Origin: an uncultured Bacilli bacterium
GTDB lineage: Bacteria; Bacillota_I; Bacilli_A; RF39; UBA660
Direction of reading: 5' to 3'
Length of the DNA: 64,000 nt
Assembly (NCBI GenBank): GCA_934122395.1
Contig: CAKOWQ010000001.1
Location: 248,001 to 312,000, forward strand
Position 1 is the stretch's first letter, and each line of letters starts with the position of its first letter. Positions 16,565-25,712 of the stretch are shown in pieces. The notes under the pieces are model-generated. The model did not search any database and was not told the DNA's origin. It saw only the letters and a list, made by a program, of their open reading frames with translations. A program made the translations under genes and the position numbers.

Positions 16565-18325
16565 TTAATTTGTTTTAATAACGTATGGATTATCACTCGT
16601 TCCATCGCCACCTGTAATTTCTACAGTAGATTTTAAATTTATTACTGGGCGAATATTACTACTGGAATCAACAGTACCAAAACGCATATAATCATTGGCA
16701 TGTAATGACCACACGTAAGTGAAAGGAGCACCAGAAGCATAGTAAAGATAGCAAGGTGACATAGTCCAAAATGCTTCTCCTGACATATAATAATTGGCAT
16801 TACTTGTATAAGATGCACCACCAGCATAAACTACTTCATCCGCCGTTATTAAGCCAATTGGATATGTTAACGCTTTGTTACCTTTTGTAGAAGTTGCCGT
16901 AGTATATAAATCATTTGTTTGTGGACATTTAAATTGAGGAATTACTTCAGTACTACCATACTTTGGATCTAATCTTGATAAAGGTCCGTAAATTGTATAA
17001 TTAATTCCATAACCTAATGCAGTATCACTTGAATTCCATGTATTAGCACTAGGTGCTATACTTCTATCACCACAGAAACCAGAATCAGCTATCATTGATG
17101 AATAACTAGTTAAATTATCTTTATACCATGTATCTACTACTGTTTTAATATCACTTGAATTAGTATTTTTGTGAGTTTCTTCATATGTTGATGAACCTGC
17201 TGTTCCATACATATACCCTACATATGCATTATCATTAAAATGATAATTAAATCTTCCACTACCTATTGAATTTTGTTTAATTAATCTTATACTACCATCT
17301 TCATTTATTCTCACTATTCGCCATAATTCATTTTTGAGACCATATGTATATGTAGCTTTATCATTTGTCCATACTGCTTTATTACCATCATTAGTATAAC
17401 TTTCATCATCATTAAAAGCTATACAACTGGCTTCAGTTAGACCAACATCAGCATACATTAATTCATCATTTTGATATTCTAAACACACATTAGTAGATTG
17501 ACACAATTCGTTAGTGATTGTTGGATTATCAATAATATTACCACTTTCATCCCAAAAATCCACATCAATACCTTTGTACGTACATGTTCCCAACTTTCTA
17601 ACTGATACATAATTATTTTCTACTTCTCCTCTAAAGTAATAAGTAGTCTTATTGTCTTCAGTATTGATATTTGTATAATATAATCCTTTTCCGTTTGTAT
17701 CACTGCTTATTTCAGAAAAATCTATGTCAGTATCTGATTGAGCTTGATTATTTTTTAGTATTTCTGCTGATAATCTATTTGTTTTAATTGTTGGATTTTC
17801 TTCTGTTATTGTTTGACTTACGTCTTGTACATAATTAATACTTACTGTTAGTGTGTTATCTGTTAAGTTAGGTTGACTTATTACATTAGAATCATAACTT
17901 ATTGTTACATTAAATGTTGTGCTTGATCCTTTCGCTAGTTTGTCTCCTTTTTTTATACCAGATATTTCAAACTTGATTGCATCACTTCCAGTCTCACTTG
18001 CTGTTATATCATTTATTATTGCATCTATTGTTCCTTGATTTGCTACTGTTATTTTGTAGACTATCTTGTCTCCGGGACTTGTTAGATCTACATTGAATGT
18101 TGCAGTTGTTCCTTCTGCCGTTGGTGCTTTTGTTATTGTTACTCCACTTGTTTTTGATTCTTCTTCTATTTTAGTAAACAATATCTTCCAAGTTGACTCG
18201 ATACTCGATGTTCCTGTTATTGTTAAATTTGTTGCGAATGCTGCATATCCTACTGCCATTATACATATCAAAGTACACATCGTTATTATTATCGCTTTTT
18301 TTCTTCTCATATACTTATCGCTCAT
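16565..18325 (-). CDS. Phase-variable surface protein 1 (TasA-like N-domain, large C-terminal head)
   Basis: The 586-residue protein is one of four paralogs. Residues about 8-32 are an export signal ending GYAAFATN, as in SipW-processed TasA/camelysin proteins. Residues about 35-175 are a beta-rich domain with TSPGDKIVYKITVANQGTID (a TasA-like pattern). A linker with SSDTNGKGLYYT and TYYFRGEVENNYV leads to a head with WRIVRINEDGSIRLIKQ, FCGDRSI, FKCPQ, YPIGLITADEVVYAGG, FWTMSP and IRPVINLKS, ending PYVIKTN. The W..SP..RPVINL pattern resembles C-type-lectin-like (FGE/DUF1566-like) folds; this is inference. Compared with its paralogs it has about 90 extra residues with four Cys before WRIVRIN. 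No LPXTG is present. AAGGAGG lies 7 bases before the ATG. Expression is probably switched by the G-tract promoter at 18356-18385. Confidence 0.8.
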   Translation of the reverse strand: MSDKYMRRKKAIIITMCTLICIMAVGYAAFATNLTITGTSSIESTWKILFTKIEEESKTSGVTITKAPTAEGTTATFNVDLTSPGDKIVYKITVANQGTIDAIINDITASETGSDAIKFEISGIKKGDKLAKGSSTTFNVTISYDSNVISQPNLTDNTLTVSINYVQDVSQTITEENPTIKTNRLSAEILKNNQAQSDTDIDFSEISSDTNGKGLYYTNINTEDNKTTYYFRGEVENNYVSVRKLGTCTYKGIDVDFWDESGNIIDNPTITNELCQSTNVCLEYQNDELMYADVGLTEASCIAFNDDESYTNDGNKAVWTNDKATYTYGLKNELWRIVRINEDGSIRLIKQNSIGSGRFNYHFNDNAYVGYMYGTAGSSTYEETHKNTNSSDIKTVVDTWYKDNLTSYSSMIADSGFCGDRSIAPSANTWNSSDTALGYGINYTIYGPLSRLDPKYGSTEVIPQFKCPQTNDLYTTATSTKGNKALTYPIGLITADEVVYAGGASYTSNANYYMSGEAFWTMSPCYLYYASGAPFTYVWSLHANDYMRFGTVDSSSNIRPVINLKSTVEITGGDGTSDNPYVIKTN

Positions 18326-18355
18326 TTCTTATCCTCCTTATTTAGTATATAAATC

Positions 18356-18385
18356 ATTATACCCCCCCCCCTAGGGATTTGGCAA
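18356..18385 (-). promoter_or_regulatory. G-tract promoter 1 (G10 in the -35/-10 spacer)
   Basis: On the minus strand TTGCCA (18380-18385) is followed by AATCCCTA, ten G (18362-18371) and TATAAT (18356-18361). The spacer is 18 bases. The ATG of surface protein 1 is 31 bases beyond the -10 box. A change in G number would alter the -35/-10 spacing. Confidence 0.85.
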
Positions 18386-18470
18386 GATACTTATTTCTCT
18401 TTTTTATTTTTTACTGTACAGTTAATTATAAACTATAATTATTAAATTCTTTATTGGTAAATTTTTCTAT

Positions 18471-18492
18471 AAAAAAACAACCTTTTAGGTTG
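18471..18492 (-). terminator. Terminator of the pilin-like gene at 18503
   Basis: CAACCT / AGGTTG hairpin with a run of seven T on the minus strand follows the murG-murB-ftsQ-pilin group. Confidence 0.8.
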
Positions 18493-18502
18493 CTTCAATA
18501 AT

Positions 18503-19702
18503 TTATTTTACAAGTGCTGATACTACATTTTTACTATATGCAATAGATTCTAATCCCATTTTATCTTTATATTTGATATACCCTCTAGCAAAGAATCTAT
18601 CATTGGTATTAATGTTTGTTTTTCTAATTGCATATATATTTCCAAGTTCACAATTATTATTAGATTTACCAATTAATACCCCAGGAGTATCTTTAGTAAT
18701 ATCTACTTCCGTTGCAGAATTGTTTTTAATTATTAATGCTCCACACTCAGTTATAGTATAATTATCATTTTCAGGATATAACGCCATCATATTAAACATT
18801 AATAATCTCTTATCATCTTCTGTTACTATCTTAGCATTTTGATTCATTACTACTGTTGGTAGTGAGTCATATATCATATCAGAACTTGAATAATTATTGC
18901 TATCGTTAATTACTCCACCTGCATAACTTTTGTTATAAGTAACAAAGGCTGCATAATACTCTAATTCATCTTTATTTGGAAAAGATATATATCTAAACAT
19001 TCCATTTATATCTTTACTATAATCACTACCTAAAACTTTACCATCATATCTTACTACTCCACTACTTATAGTAGCTTCTTTATTATAAATGCTAGTATCT
19101 ATATTTTTAATTATTTTATCATATATCTTAAAAGTATCTGCTTTAAATGAATATGGTACAGTTAACTCACCACTTAAAGGGGTTAAAAGGATATTAACAT
19201 CATCTGCTTTGCTATTCTTACTTTTAGTAAAAATAGTATTAGCAATATTTAAATTATCTATTGATGTTACCTTATTTATTGCTGTAAGACGACTCTTTCC
19301 ATACACTATAGCATCAACTGTTAATTCGCTTTCTTTTACAATTGGAATACCATAATTAGCAGTATCTATAGCAGCAAAATAATAATCATATACATTTCCC
19401 ATATTTACTACAATTACATAACTATAGTCTTCTACAAAACTACCATAAGGTGATCTATCATTAGTTACTAGATTAGAAAGTGGCACTAGTAAAGCTTCAC
19501 CTTCTAATGGTATTTGTTTATATTCCAAAGAATTTATAGATGTTTTTACTTCATTTATATATTTCTTGGCTACTTCAACATACTTATTCATATTATTACT
19601 TTCAAGCCTTGAAATTGCTTTAGGCACTATTGTAAAACACAATATTCCTACTACAAAAATAATAGTCAATACTTTAATTTGTGCAAACCCTTTATTATTC
19701 AT
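18503..19702 (-). CDS. Pilin-like surface protein with degenerate prepilin signal
   Basis: The 399-residue protein starts NNKGFAQIKVLTIIFVVGIL, the shape of a type IV prepilin leader (basic, then G-F, then a 20-residue hydrophobic helix). The Glu normally at position 5 of the mature pilin is a Lys, so processing by a prepilin peptidase is uncertain. A helical stretch (NMNKYVEVAKKYINEVKTSINSL) follows and then a beta-rich outer domain of unknown family with conserved-looking AIDTANYGIP and SYVIVV segments. The ATG at 19702 has GGTGA upstream; the alternative at 19714 overlaps the ftsQ stop. It is the last gene of the murG-murB-ftsQ group, which suggests a wall-linked role. Confidence 0.6.
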   Translation of the reverse strand: MNNKGFAQIKVLTIIFVVGILCFTIVPKAISRLESNNMNKYVEVAKKYINEVKTSINSLEYKQIPLEGEALLVPLSNLVTNDRSPYGSFVEDYSYVIVVNMGNVYDYYFAAIDTANYGIPIVKESELTVDAIVYGKSRLTAINKVTSIDNLNIANTIFTKSKNSKADDVNILLTPLSGELTVPYSFKADTFKIYDKIIKNIDTSIYNKEATISSGVVRYDGKVLGSDYSKDINGMFRYISFPNKDELEYYAAFVTYNKSYAGGVINDSNNYSSSDMIYDSLPTVVMNQNAKIVTEDDKRLLMFNMMALYPENDNYTITECGALIIKNNSATEVDITKDTPGVLIGKSNNNCELGNIYAIRKTNINTNDRFFARGYIKYKDKMGLESIAYSKNVVSALVK

Positions 19703-19713
19703 TTTAATCACCA

Positions 19714-20397
19714 TTAACCCTTTATTTCAAAATGATTACCAGAATCTAAATACAATATACCTTTTCTACCTTCTAGCGTTGGATATATTTCATTATATTT
19801 ATTAATCAGATTAAATCTAGTAATAGTTACATAAACCTCATTACCATCATTCATATACATTAAAAATCTTTGTTTATCATAATCATTAGGTTGATATTCG
19901 ATATGTGATATTTTATCTTTTACTTTAGCATTAACATTCTTCATTTCTTTTATAAATTCTTCATAGATAGTATCAGGTACATAATTAACTAAAATTGGAA
20001 TTCCCACCACTTCGTCTTCTAAAGTTAATTCTTTATTTACATCTACCACAACTTTATTATCAGCCTCTTTAACAAAAAGCAAGTTATATTCAGTCAATTC
20101 TATATTAACAGTTGCAATTAGACTTTTTGTAATTTTAACATCTTTAACATACGGATTTTTCTTTATTTTTTTAGTCATTCCATTAATTGTTGTTTTTGCA
20201 AAACTAGGATAATTTTCAATTCCTGCTAGTTCTATTACTTCTTGATCAGTTAATCTTTTATTACCCGTTATATAGATATTTTTAATTCTTACATTCATAA
20301 AAAAAGATACAAGAAAATATCCTATTACTATTATTATTAAAAGCAATAGAATTGGAATTAATCTGAGTTTAGTTTTTTTCTTGATCTTTTTAGCCAT
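19714..20397 (-). CDS. ftsQ: Cell division protein FtsQ/DivIB
   Basis: The 227-residue bitopic protein has a basic N-terminus (AKKIKKKTKLRL), one membrane helix (LIPILLLLIIIVIGYFLVSFF), a POTRA domain (VRIKNIYITGNKRLTDQEVIELAGI) and a beta domain beginning NPYVKDVKITKSLIATVNIELTEY. It belongs to the divisome FtsQ-FtsL-FtsB complex. The ATG at 20397 follows GGGAG. It directly follows murB (2 bases apart), as in many dcw clusters. Confidence 0.9.
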   Translation of the reverse strand: MAKKIKKKTKLRLIPILLLLIIIVIGYFLVSFFMNVRIKNIYITGNKRLTDQEVIELAGIENYPSFAKTTINGMTKKIKKNPYVKDVKITKSLIATVNIELTEYNLLFVKEADNKVVVDVNKELTLEDEVVGIPILVNYVPDTIYEEFIKEMKNVNAKVKDKISHIEYQPNDYDKQRFLMYMNDGNEVYVTITRFNLINKYNEIYPTLEGRKGILYLDSGNHFEIKG

Positions 20398-20399
20398 AT

Positions 20400-21305
20400 C
20401 TACTCCCAATTTACAAATTCTTGTTCACATTTTAATTCAATATTATATTTATCTAAAACTGCATCTTTAGTGAATTCTATTAACTCTTTGATATCACTAG
20501 CTTTAGCATTACCTATATTTATAATAAAATTAGCATGTTTATTACTTATTTGGGCTCCACCTTTAGTAAGTCCTTTAAGTCCTAAATCTTCAATCAGCTT
20601 TCCAGCAAAAAGTCCTTCTGGATTTCTAAAAACTGATCCAGCAGAAGGATATTCTAATGGTTGGGACTCTAATCTTCTTTGTTTTCTTTCTTGATTTACT
20701 TTATAAAGTTCCTCTTTTTTACCTTTAGTAAGTCCTAGTGTTGCTTCTAAGCAAATGTAATCTTTGTTTTTTTGAAAGAAAGAACTACGATAATGAAAAT
20801 CTAATTCTCTATTAGTCATAGTAATAACTCTATAGTCAGGTGTTAATACTTTAACACGTTTAACAATGTACCCCATATCGCTTTTGTAAGCTCCTGCATT
20901 CATGTATACAGCACCACCAACAGTACCTGGAATGCCACTAGCAAATTCTAATCCTGCTAAACTTTTTCTAGCTGCAAGAGAAGCTAATTTCATTAAATTA
21001 TATCCAGCTCCTGCTACTATAATATTGTTCTTAATTTCAATATAATCGAATTTATCTAGTTTAATTATAATGCCTTCATATTTCTCATCACTAAATAATG
21101 TGTTAGATCCATTACCTAAGACTTTATATTTAATATCTTTACTTTTAGCATATTTAAGTAATTTTATTAGTTGTTTAGAATTCTCTGGATATACAAAGCA
21201 GCTAGCTATTCCGCCTACTTTATAAGTAGTATGATCTTTTAGTGGAACATTTTCAACTACTTTTCCTACATCCATACGTTTAATTTCTTTTATTGCTTCC
21301 TTCAT
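20400..21305 (-). CDS. murB: UDP-N-acetylenolpyruvoylglucosamine reductase
   Basis: The 301-residue FAD enzyme reduces UDP-GlcNAc-enolpyruvate to UDP-MurNAc in peptidoglycan synthesis. Signatures are HTTYKVGG, LGNGSNTLFSD, EFASGIPGTVGGAVYMNAGAY, catalytic YRSSFF and the C-terminal PSAGSVFRNP with GAQISNKHANFI. This is the short MurB form found in Firmicutes. The ATG at 21305 lies one base after the murG stop, with GAGGG upstream. Confidence 0.95.
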   Translation of the reverse strand: MKEAIKEIKRMDVGKVVENVPLKDHTTYKVGGIASCFVYPENSKQLIKLLKYAKSKDIKYKVLGNGSNTLFSDEKYEGIIIKLDKFDYIEIKNNIIVAGAGYNLMKLASLAARKSLAGLEFASGIPGTVGGAVYMNAGAYKSDMGYIVKRVKVLTPDYRVITMTNRELDFHYRSSFFQKNKDYICLEATLGLTKGKKEELYKVNQERKQRRLESQPLEYPSAGSVFRNPEGLFAGKLIEDLGLKGLTKGGAQISNKHANFIINIGNAKASDIKELIEFTKDAVLDKYNIELKCEQEFVNWE

Positions 21306-21306
21306 C

Positions 21307-22392
21307 CTATCCCTCATCTACTAGTGTTTTTATTATTTCGTAAATTTTAGAAGCACTATCACTTACTCCTAAAGCCATGCTATTCTTTTTCATTATATCA
21401 TATTTTTTAGGATCTTTTAATATTTCATCTATAGTTTTAGTTAATATTTCTCCATTAAATTTATCTTCTTCAATAATTACTGCTGCATTATTCTTCTCTA
21501 GTACCAATGCATTTTTATATTGATGATTATGAGTAACATATGGAGATGGCACCAAAATACTAGGAATTCCTAATGCAGTTATCTCCGCTATAGTAGAAGC
21601 TCCTGTTCTAGTTACCATTAAATCAGTTCGCTTCATTACTGATAGCATATCATCTAAGTAAGGTACAATCTTAACGTTAGATGGAATATTATCCATTTGT
21701 TTATATTCATCGTAATAGTTTTTTCCTGTTACAAATAACACTTCGTAGTCTTTACCATCAAAATAATGAACTGCTTCTCTTAATTTTTTATTCATTGTCA
21801 TTGATCCCAGGCTTCCCATAACAACTAGCACTAGTTTTTTATTTGCTTTAAGTCCATATTTACTTTTTAAAACTGGTTTAGCGTTTATTACTTCTTCACT
21901 TCTAGGATTACCTGTAAAACTTGTTTTATTTTTATCAAAATATTGTAAGCTGTCTTCTAAAGACACCCCTATTCTATCTACTTTTTTACTTAATATTTTA
22001 TTAGATAATCCTGGTATTGAATTTTGCTCATGAATAAATGTTTTAATACCTAGGCTATGTGCAACTTCAATAACTGGTAATGTTATATATCCCCCTATTC
22101 CTAAAACAATATCAGGTTTAAATTCTAGTAAAGTCTTTTTTATTTTTTTCTTTGCTTTAAGGTATATTGAAAGAACTTTAATATTTTTAAAGATATTTTT
22201 CCTATTTAATCCTTTCATTTCTATACCAACGTAATTTATACCAGATTTAGGAACTATTGTTGCTTCCATTCTATCAGTGGTACCAATATATAGGATTTCA
22301 CTATTTTTATCTTTTTCTTTGATTTTAGAAATAATTGCTAAAGCAGGATAAATATGTCCCCCTGTACCACCAGCACTTACAACAACTTTCAT
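21307..22392 (-). CDS. murG: UDP-GlcNAc--MurNAc-pentapeptide transferase (lipid II synthase)
   Basis: The 361-residue glycosyltransferase adds GlcNAc to lipid I at the inner face of the membrane. Seen are the N-terminal SAGGTGGHIYPALAI glycine-rich loop, LGIGGYITLPV, FIHEQNSIPG, GSLGSMTMN and the C-terminal RTGASTIAEITALGIPSILVPSPYVTHNHQYKNA. It opens the murG-murB-ftsQ-pilin group. A terminator lies directly upstream. Confidence 0.97.
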   Translation of the reverse strand: MKVVVSAGGTGGHIYPALAIISKIKEKDKNSEILYIGTTDRMEATIVPKSGINYVGIEMKGLNRKNIFKNIKVLSIYLKAKKKIKKTLLEFKPDIVLGIGGYITLPVIEVAHSLGIKTFIHEQNSIPGLSNKILSKKVDRIGVSLEDSLQYFDKNKTSFTGNPRSEEVINAKPVLKSKYGLKANKKLVLVVMGSLGSMTMNKKLREAVHYFDGKDYEVLFVTGKNYYDEYKQMDNIPSNVKIVPYLDDMLSVMKRTDLMVTRTGASTIAEITALGIPSILVPSPYVTHNHQYKNALVLEKNNAAVIIEEDKFNGEILTKTIDEILKDPKKYDIMKKNSMALGVSDSASKIYEIIKTLVDEG

Positions 22393-22443
22393 CTTATCAC
22401 TTCCTACTATTCATTATACCATAAGTATATGTTTTATAAAAAG

Positions 22444-22466
22444 AAAAAAGAAATCATAGATTTCTT
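22444..22466 (-). terminator. Terminator of the giant prepilin gene
   Basis: AAGAAATC / GATTTCTT with a T-rich tail on the minus strand overlaps the stop codon of the gene and separates it from murG. Confidence 0.75.
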
Positions 22467-25400
22467 ATTTTGAAACTAGTGTCCAGCCTTGATCTTTTCC
22501 AATACAGCTGGTTGCATTTTTAGAATATTTTTTCTTTTCAGAATCACAAATTTCTATATTTTTTCCTCCGTTTGGATTGTGTACAGGGCACCATACGTTA
22601 GTACCATTTCTAGCTCCGCATTTAGAACAAGTCATATAATATGCTTTATATACTCCTAGTTTTTTTTGTTCATCCGTGATACATGTATTATTATTGCCTA
22701 AAGCTGTGCATCCATATTCACTTGTTCCTACTGTACTCCATGGCCACTTTTTATTATTTTGATTTATGATGCGCATATCCTCATTACTGCTTCTAGTTTT
22801 AAAAGTATGATTGCACTTAGTTTGAGTCCATTGAGCATAAAATGTTGTTGAATATGTAACTGTATAATTATATCCTGCACCACCAACTCTTGATCCTCCA
22901 GAACTTGCTGTATACCATCCATTGAAAGTATAGCCAGAACGGCTTGGAGTTGGAAAAGTTATACTTGTATTATAATTTGCTGTTTTACTACCTGGACTGA
23001 CGGAACCACCATTGGCATCAAAAGTAATGGTATAACTACTAGCAGTCCAATTAACTTGCATTATAGCATCACAAGAATTTTTAGTTGCATCACACAATTC
23101 ACTTGCTTTATAATTAGTGGCTTGATTAAATGGTTTATCGTTTTGATTTTTCCACTCAGCTTTGCTTACTGCTTGGTATCCCGCTCTTTCTATATTTATC
23201 CAGCCCTTATTATCATAATCAGCCAAGCCACCACTACCTATATAATCACCATAATTATATTCACTGAATACTTTTTTACCATCCAATGTTATATATCCAC
23301 CACTAGTACCTATACGAGAACTATTAGTATTTAATGTTCCCCCGCTAGTTGAATAATAAACATAAATTTTGTTATCGGTCCAATTAACATACATTATAGC
23401 ATTGCAAGAACTTTTAGTTGCATCACACAATTCACTTGCTTTATAATTAGCAGCTTGATCAAATTTTTTACCGTCTTGATTTTCCCACTCAGCACCACTT
23501 TCTGCATGTTGTCCAATTTTCTCTACATTTATCCAGCCTTTATTATCATAATCTGCTAAGCCACTGTTACCTATATAATCATCATAACTAAATGTACTGA
23601 AAACTTTATTACCATATAAAGTTATGTAACTATTATCTGTACTTATATTAGTATTAGTCGTATTTAACGTTCCTCCACTAGTGGAATAATAAAGGTAAAT
23701 CTTGTTGACTTCCCAGTTTACTGACATTTCAGCAATGCAGTCACCTTTAGTAGCATCACACAACTCATTTGCTTTGTATATATATGCTTGGTCAAATTTT
23801 TTACCGTTTTGATTTTGCCATTCAAGTCCATAGGCGGCGTGATAACCAGGTTTTACTATGTTTATCCATCCACTATTATTGTAATCAGCTAAACCATTAC
23901 TTCCTAGAGTTTCGTCATAGTTATAAGTGGTGAAGTCAATGTTCCCATTATATGTTAAGTAATTACCACTAGTCTTAATGCTTGGTTCACTTGTACTTAA
24001 TGAACCACCAGTTAATAAGTATCTTACTTTTATTTTGTTAGGAGTCCATACCGCATATAACGTAGTTGCTTCGTTAAGTTTATAAGTATCTCCTGCTTTA
24101 TATGTTGCTTGAGTGGCATTTCTATCAGTACTCCATCCTGCAAACTTATATCCTGTTCTAGTAGGAGTTGTTGTACTTAGTTTTAAGTCTTTATTATAAT
24201 ACTTATATTGAGTCACAGGAAGGTTTACTCCCCCATTACCACTATATACAACTTCGTACTTTGTCCAAAATTCTTTTGAAGGATAAACATCAACTGATTT
24301 ATTTCCCGCATTATCCTCAACTACAGCCCAGACATATTTTTTTGAACCTGTATGGCTCTTATCATAACTATAAACATCAGCAGTTAATTCAATCCAATTA
24401 GACGGAGTAGTAGTATTTGAATCAGTAATAGCATATTTTCTTGATTTAAGTCCACTTCCACCAGTATCTTTTGCAATTAAGGTAAATTGAATATTAGTAG
24501 TAGTAGACCCTACTTTTATTATTGGTTCAGCACCATTTGGATTTATTTTTATAGTTGGTTTATTAATATCAACTTTTATATTATAGTTTACTGTCTCATC
24601 ACTAATTTGTTTTTTATCCGTTACAATTCTAAATTTATAATCTTTATCAACGTTTTCTTTAATTGTAAACGTACAACTATTACTAGAAGTCATCTTACAT
24701 TTTACATTTTCCCATTTACCATCAAGGTATACTTGATAATTTGCTACTTTAGTATTTGTTAATTCGTAGAAATTCCAATTAGCATTATAATTAGTTTCTA
24801 ATTTTACTTGTACTCCATTAGCCCATGTCCCAGTTGTATATTTTTGACCAGTAGCACTTTTAGTAATTGTTACTTTTGGAGCTTTGTATTTATATACTAC
24901 AGCTTCTAAGCTTTGCGTTGTATTATCTTTAGTATATCTTAAAATACTAACTTTCTTATTATCGGAATCAAGTGTAGGAGTTGTATCTAATTCATCAATA
25001 TTAACAGGTAGGATATCTTCTTTGTTTTCTTCTGCTAACACACTTTCTAGAACAGTACCTGCTTTGTCTAATTTAACTATATTTAAAGTAGACATTAATT
25101 GTTTTCTTATTTCTTCTCTTTGATCATTGTAATATACATATATTCTATCTTTATTATCAAATTGATACTTTATATTATCATTAGTTTTCCATGCTTCATC
25201 ACAATATGTTCCTTTAGAGTCAGTATAGTAATTATCTCCACTACATTTTAAACATGTTTTATATTTATAATTATCTTTTCCAAGATAAATTACTATTACA
25301 TAACTATCAGTAAGTGAACAACTTTTGCCTTTATAATCAACTACTGAATCAGTATACTTATTTTTTACTAAAGAGTTCAATTCAGTATAACTAGATTTTA

Positions 25401-25608
25401 ATACACCATCTGGTTTGTATATTTTATTATCAGTATAGAATTCTTTTGCTGATTCAGTTATAGAGTCTTCTAATTTTACATAATAATCTTTTCTAAACTG
25501 TTTCATTAGTTTAGTTACTCCAGGAATAGCAATACCTAATAAAACTCCCATGATGATAATTGCTGCTAAGAGTTCGATCATTGTAAAAGCTCTTTCATTT
25601 TTTCTCAT
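22465..25608 (-). CDS. Giant prepilin-like protein with InlB-type repeats
   Basis: The 1047-residue protein has a good class III prepilin leader (RAFTMIELLAAIIIMGVLL, with Glu at position 5 after the Ala/Phe cleavage point) and a pilin-like domain to about residue 160 with CSLTDSYVIVIY and a Cys cluster (TCLKCSGDNYY, GTYCDEAW). After a region with an Ig-like stretch (PTIKINPNGAEPIIKVG through YVWAVVEDNAGNKS), an InlB/Flg_new repeat (YSGNGG..GYKFAGW..LYAVW) appears at about residue 455-525. Three tandem repeats of about 110 residues follow. A second InlB-type repeat (ITFDANGGS..GYTFNGW..FYAQW) precedes a Cys-rich end (CSKCGARNGTNVWCPVH). InlB-type repeats are common in adhesins. It probably forms or decorates a surface appendage; no pilus ATPase is in the window. 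The ATG at 25608 has GGAG 8 bases upstream. Confidence 0.75.
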   Translation of the reverse strand: MRKNERAFTMIELLAAIIIMGVLLGIAIPGVTKLMKQFRKDYYVKLEDSITESAKEFYTDNKIYKPDGVLKSSYTELNSLVKNKYTDSVVDYKGKSCSLTDSYVIVIYLGKDNYKYKTCLKCSGDNYYTDSKGTYCDEAWKTNDNIKYQFDNKDRIYVYYNDQREEIRKQLMSTLNIVKLDKAGTVLESVLAEENKEDILPVNIDELDTTPTLDSDNKKVSILRYTKDNTTQSLEAVVYKYKAPKVTITKSATGQKYTTGTWANGVQVKLETNYNANWNFYELTNTKVANYQVYLDGKWENVKCKMTSSNSCTFTIKENVDKDYKFRIVTDKKQISDETVNYNIKVDINKPTIKINPNGAEPIIKVGSTTTNIQFTLIAKDTGGSGLKSRKYAITDSNTTTPSNWIELTADVYSYDKSHTGSKKYVWAVVEDNAGNKSVDVYPSKEFWTKYEVVYSGNGGVNLPVTQYKYYNKDLKLSTTTPTRTGYKFAGWSTDRNATQATYKAGDTYKLNEATTLYAVWTPNKIKVRYLLTGGSLSTSEPSIKTSGNYLTYNGNIDFTTYNYDETLGSNGLADYNNSGWINIVKPGYHAAYGLEWQNQNGKKFDQAYIYKANELCDATKGDCIAEMSVNWEVNKIYLYYSTSGGTLNTTNTNISTDNSYITLYGNKVFSTFSYDDYIGNSGLADYDNKGWINVEKIGQHAESGAEWENQDGKKFDQAANYKASELCDATKSSCNAIMYVNWTDNKIYVYYSTSGGTLNTNSSRIGTSGGYITLDGKKVFSEYNYGDYIGSGGLADYDNKGWINIERAGYQAVSKAEWKNQNDKPFNQATNYKASELCDATKNSCDAIMQVNWTASSYTITFDANGGSVSPGSKTANYNTSITFPTPSRSGYTFNGWYTASSGGSRVGGAGYNYTVTYSTTFYAQWTQTKCNHTFKTRSSNEDMRIINQNNKKWPWSTVGTSEYGCTALGNNNTCITDEQKKLGVYKAYYMTCSKCGARNGTNVWCPVHNPNGGKNIEICDSEKKKYSKNATSCIGKDQGWTLVSK
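23048..24036 (-). repeat. Three tandem repeats of about 330 bp in the giant prepilin gene
   Basis: Three copies each encode about 110 residues with the shared frame YSTSGGTLNT, GLADYDNKGWIN, EWxNQxGKxFDQA, YKASELCDAT and a final VNW. The two downstream copies (about 23048-23376 and 23384-23706) are clearly more alike at the DNA level than either is to the first copy (about 23720-24036), so a recent duplication is likely. Confidence 0.85.
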
Positions 25609-25673
25609 AAACATCACTCCTATGACCCTACTATATAAATATATTTTAACATATTAGATTTTTTTTGTACATG

Positions 25674-25704
25674 AAAAAAGAGAAAGTGGATTTACTTTCT
25701 CTTT
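25674..25704 (-). terminator. Terminator of the pfkB-smr surface operon
   Basis: AAAGAGAAAGT / ACTTTCTCTTT (11 bp) with a T tail on the minus strand. Confidence 0.85.
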
Positions 25705-25712
25705 ACTAAACT

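Noticed and set aside
18362..18371. G-quadruplex at the G runs
   Set aside because: A single G10-G11 run does not give four separate G tracts on one strand; spacing change is the simpler role.
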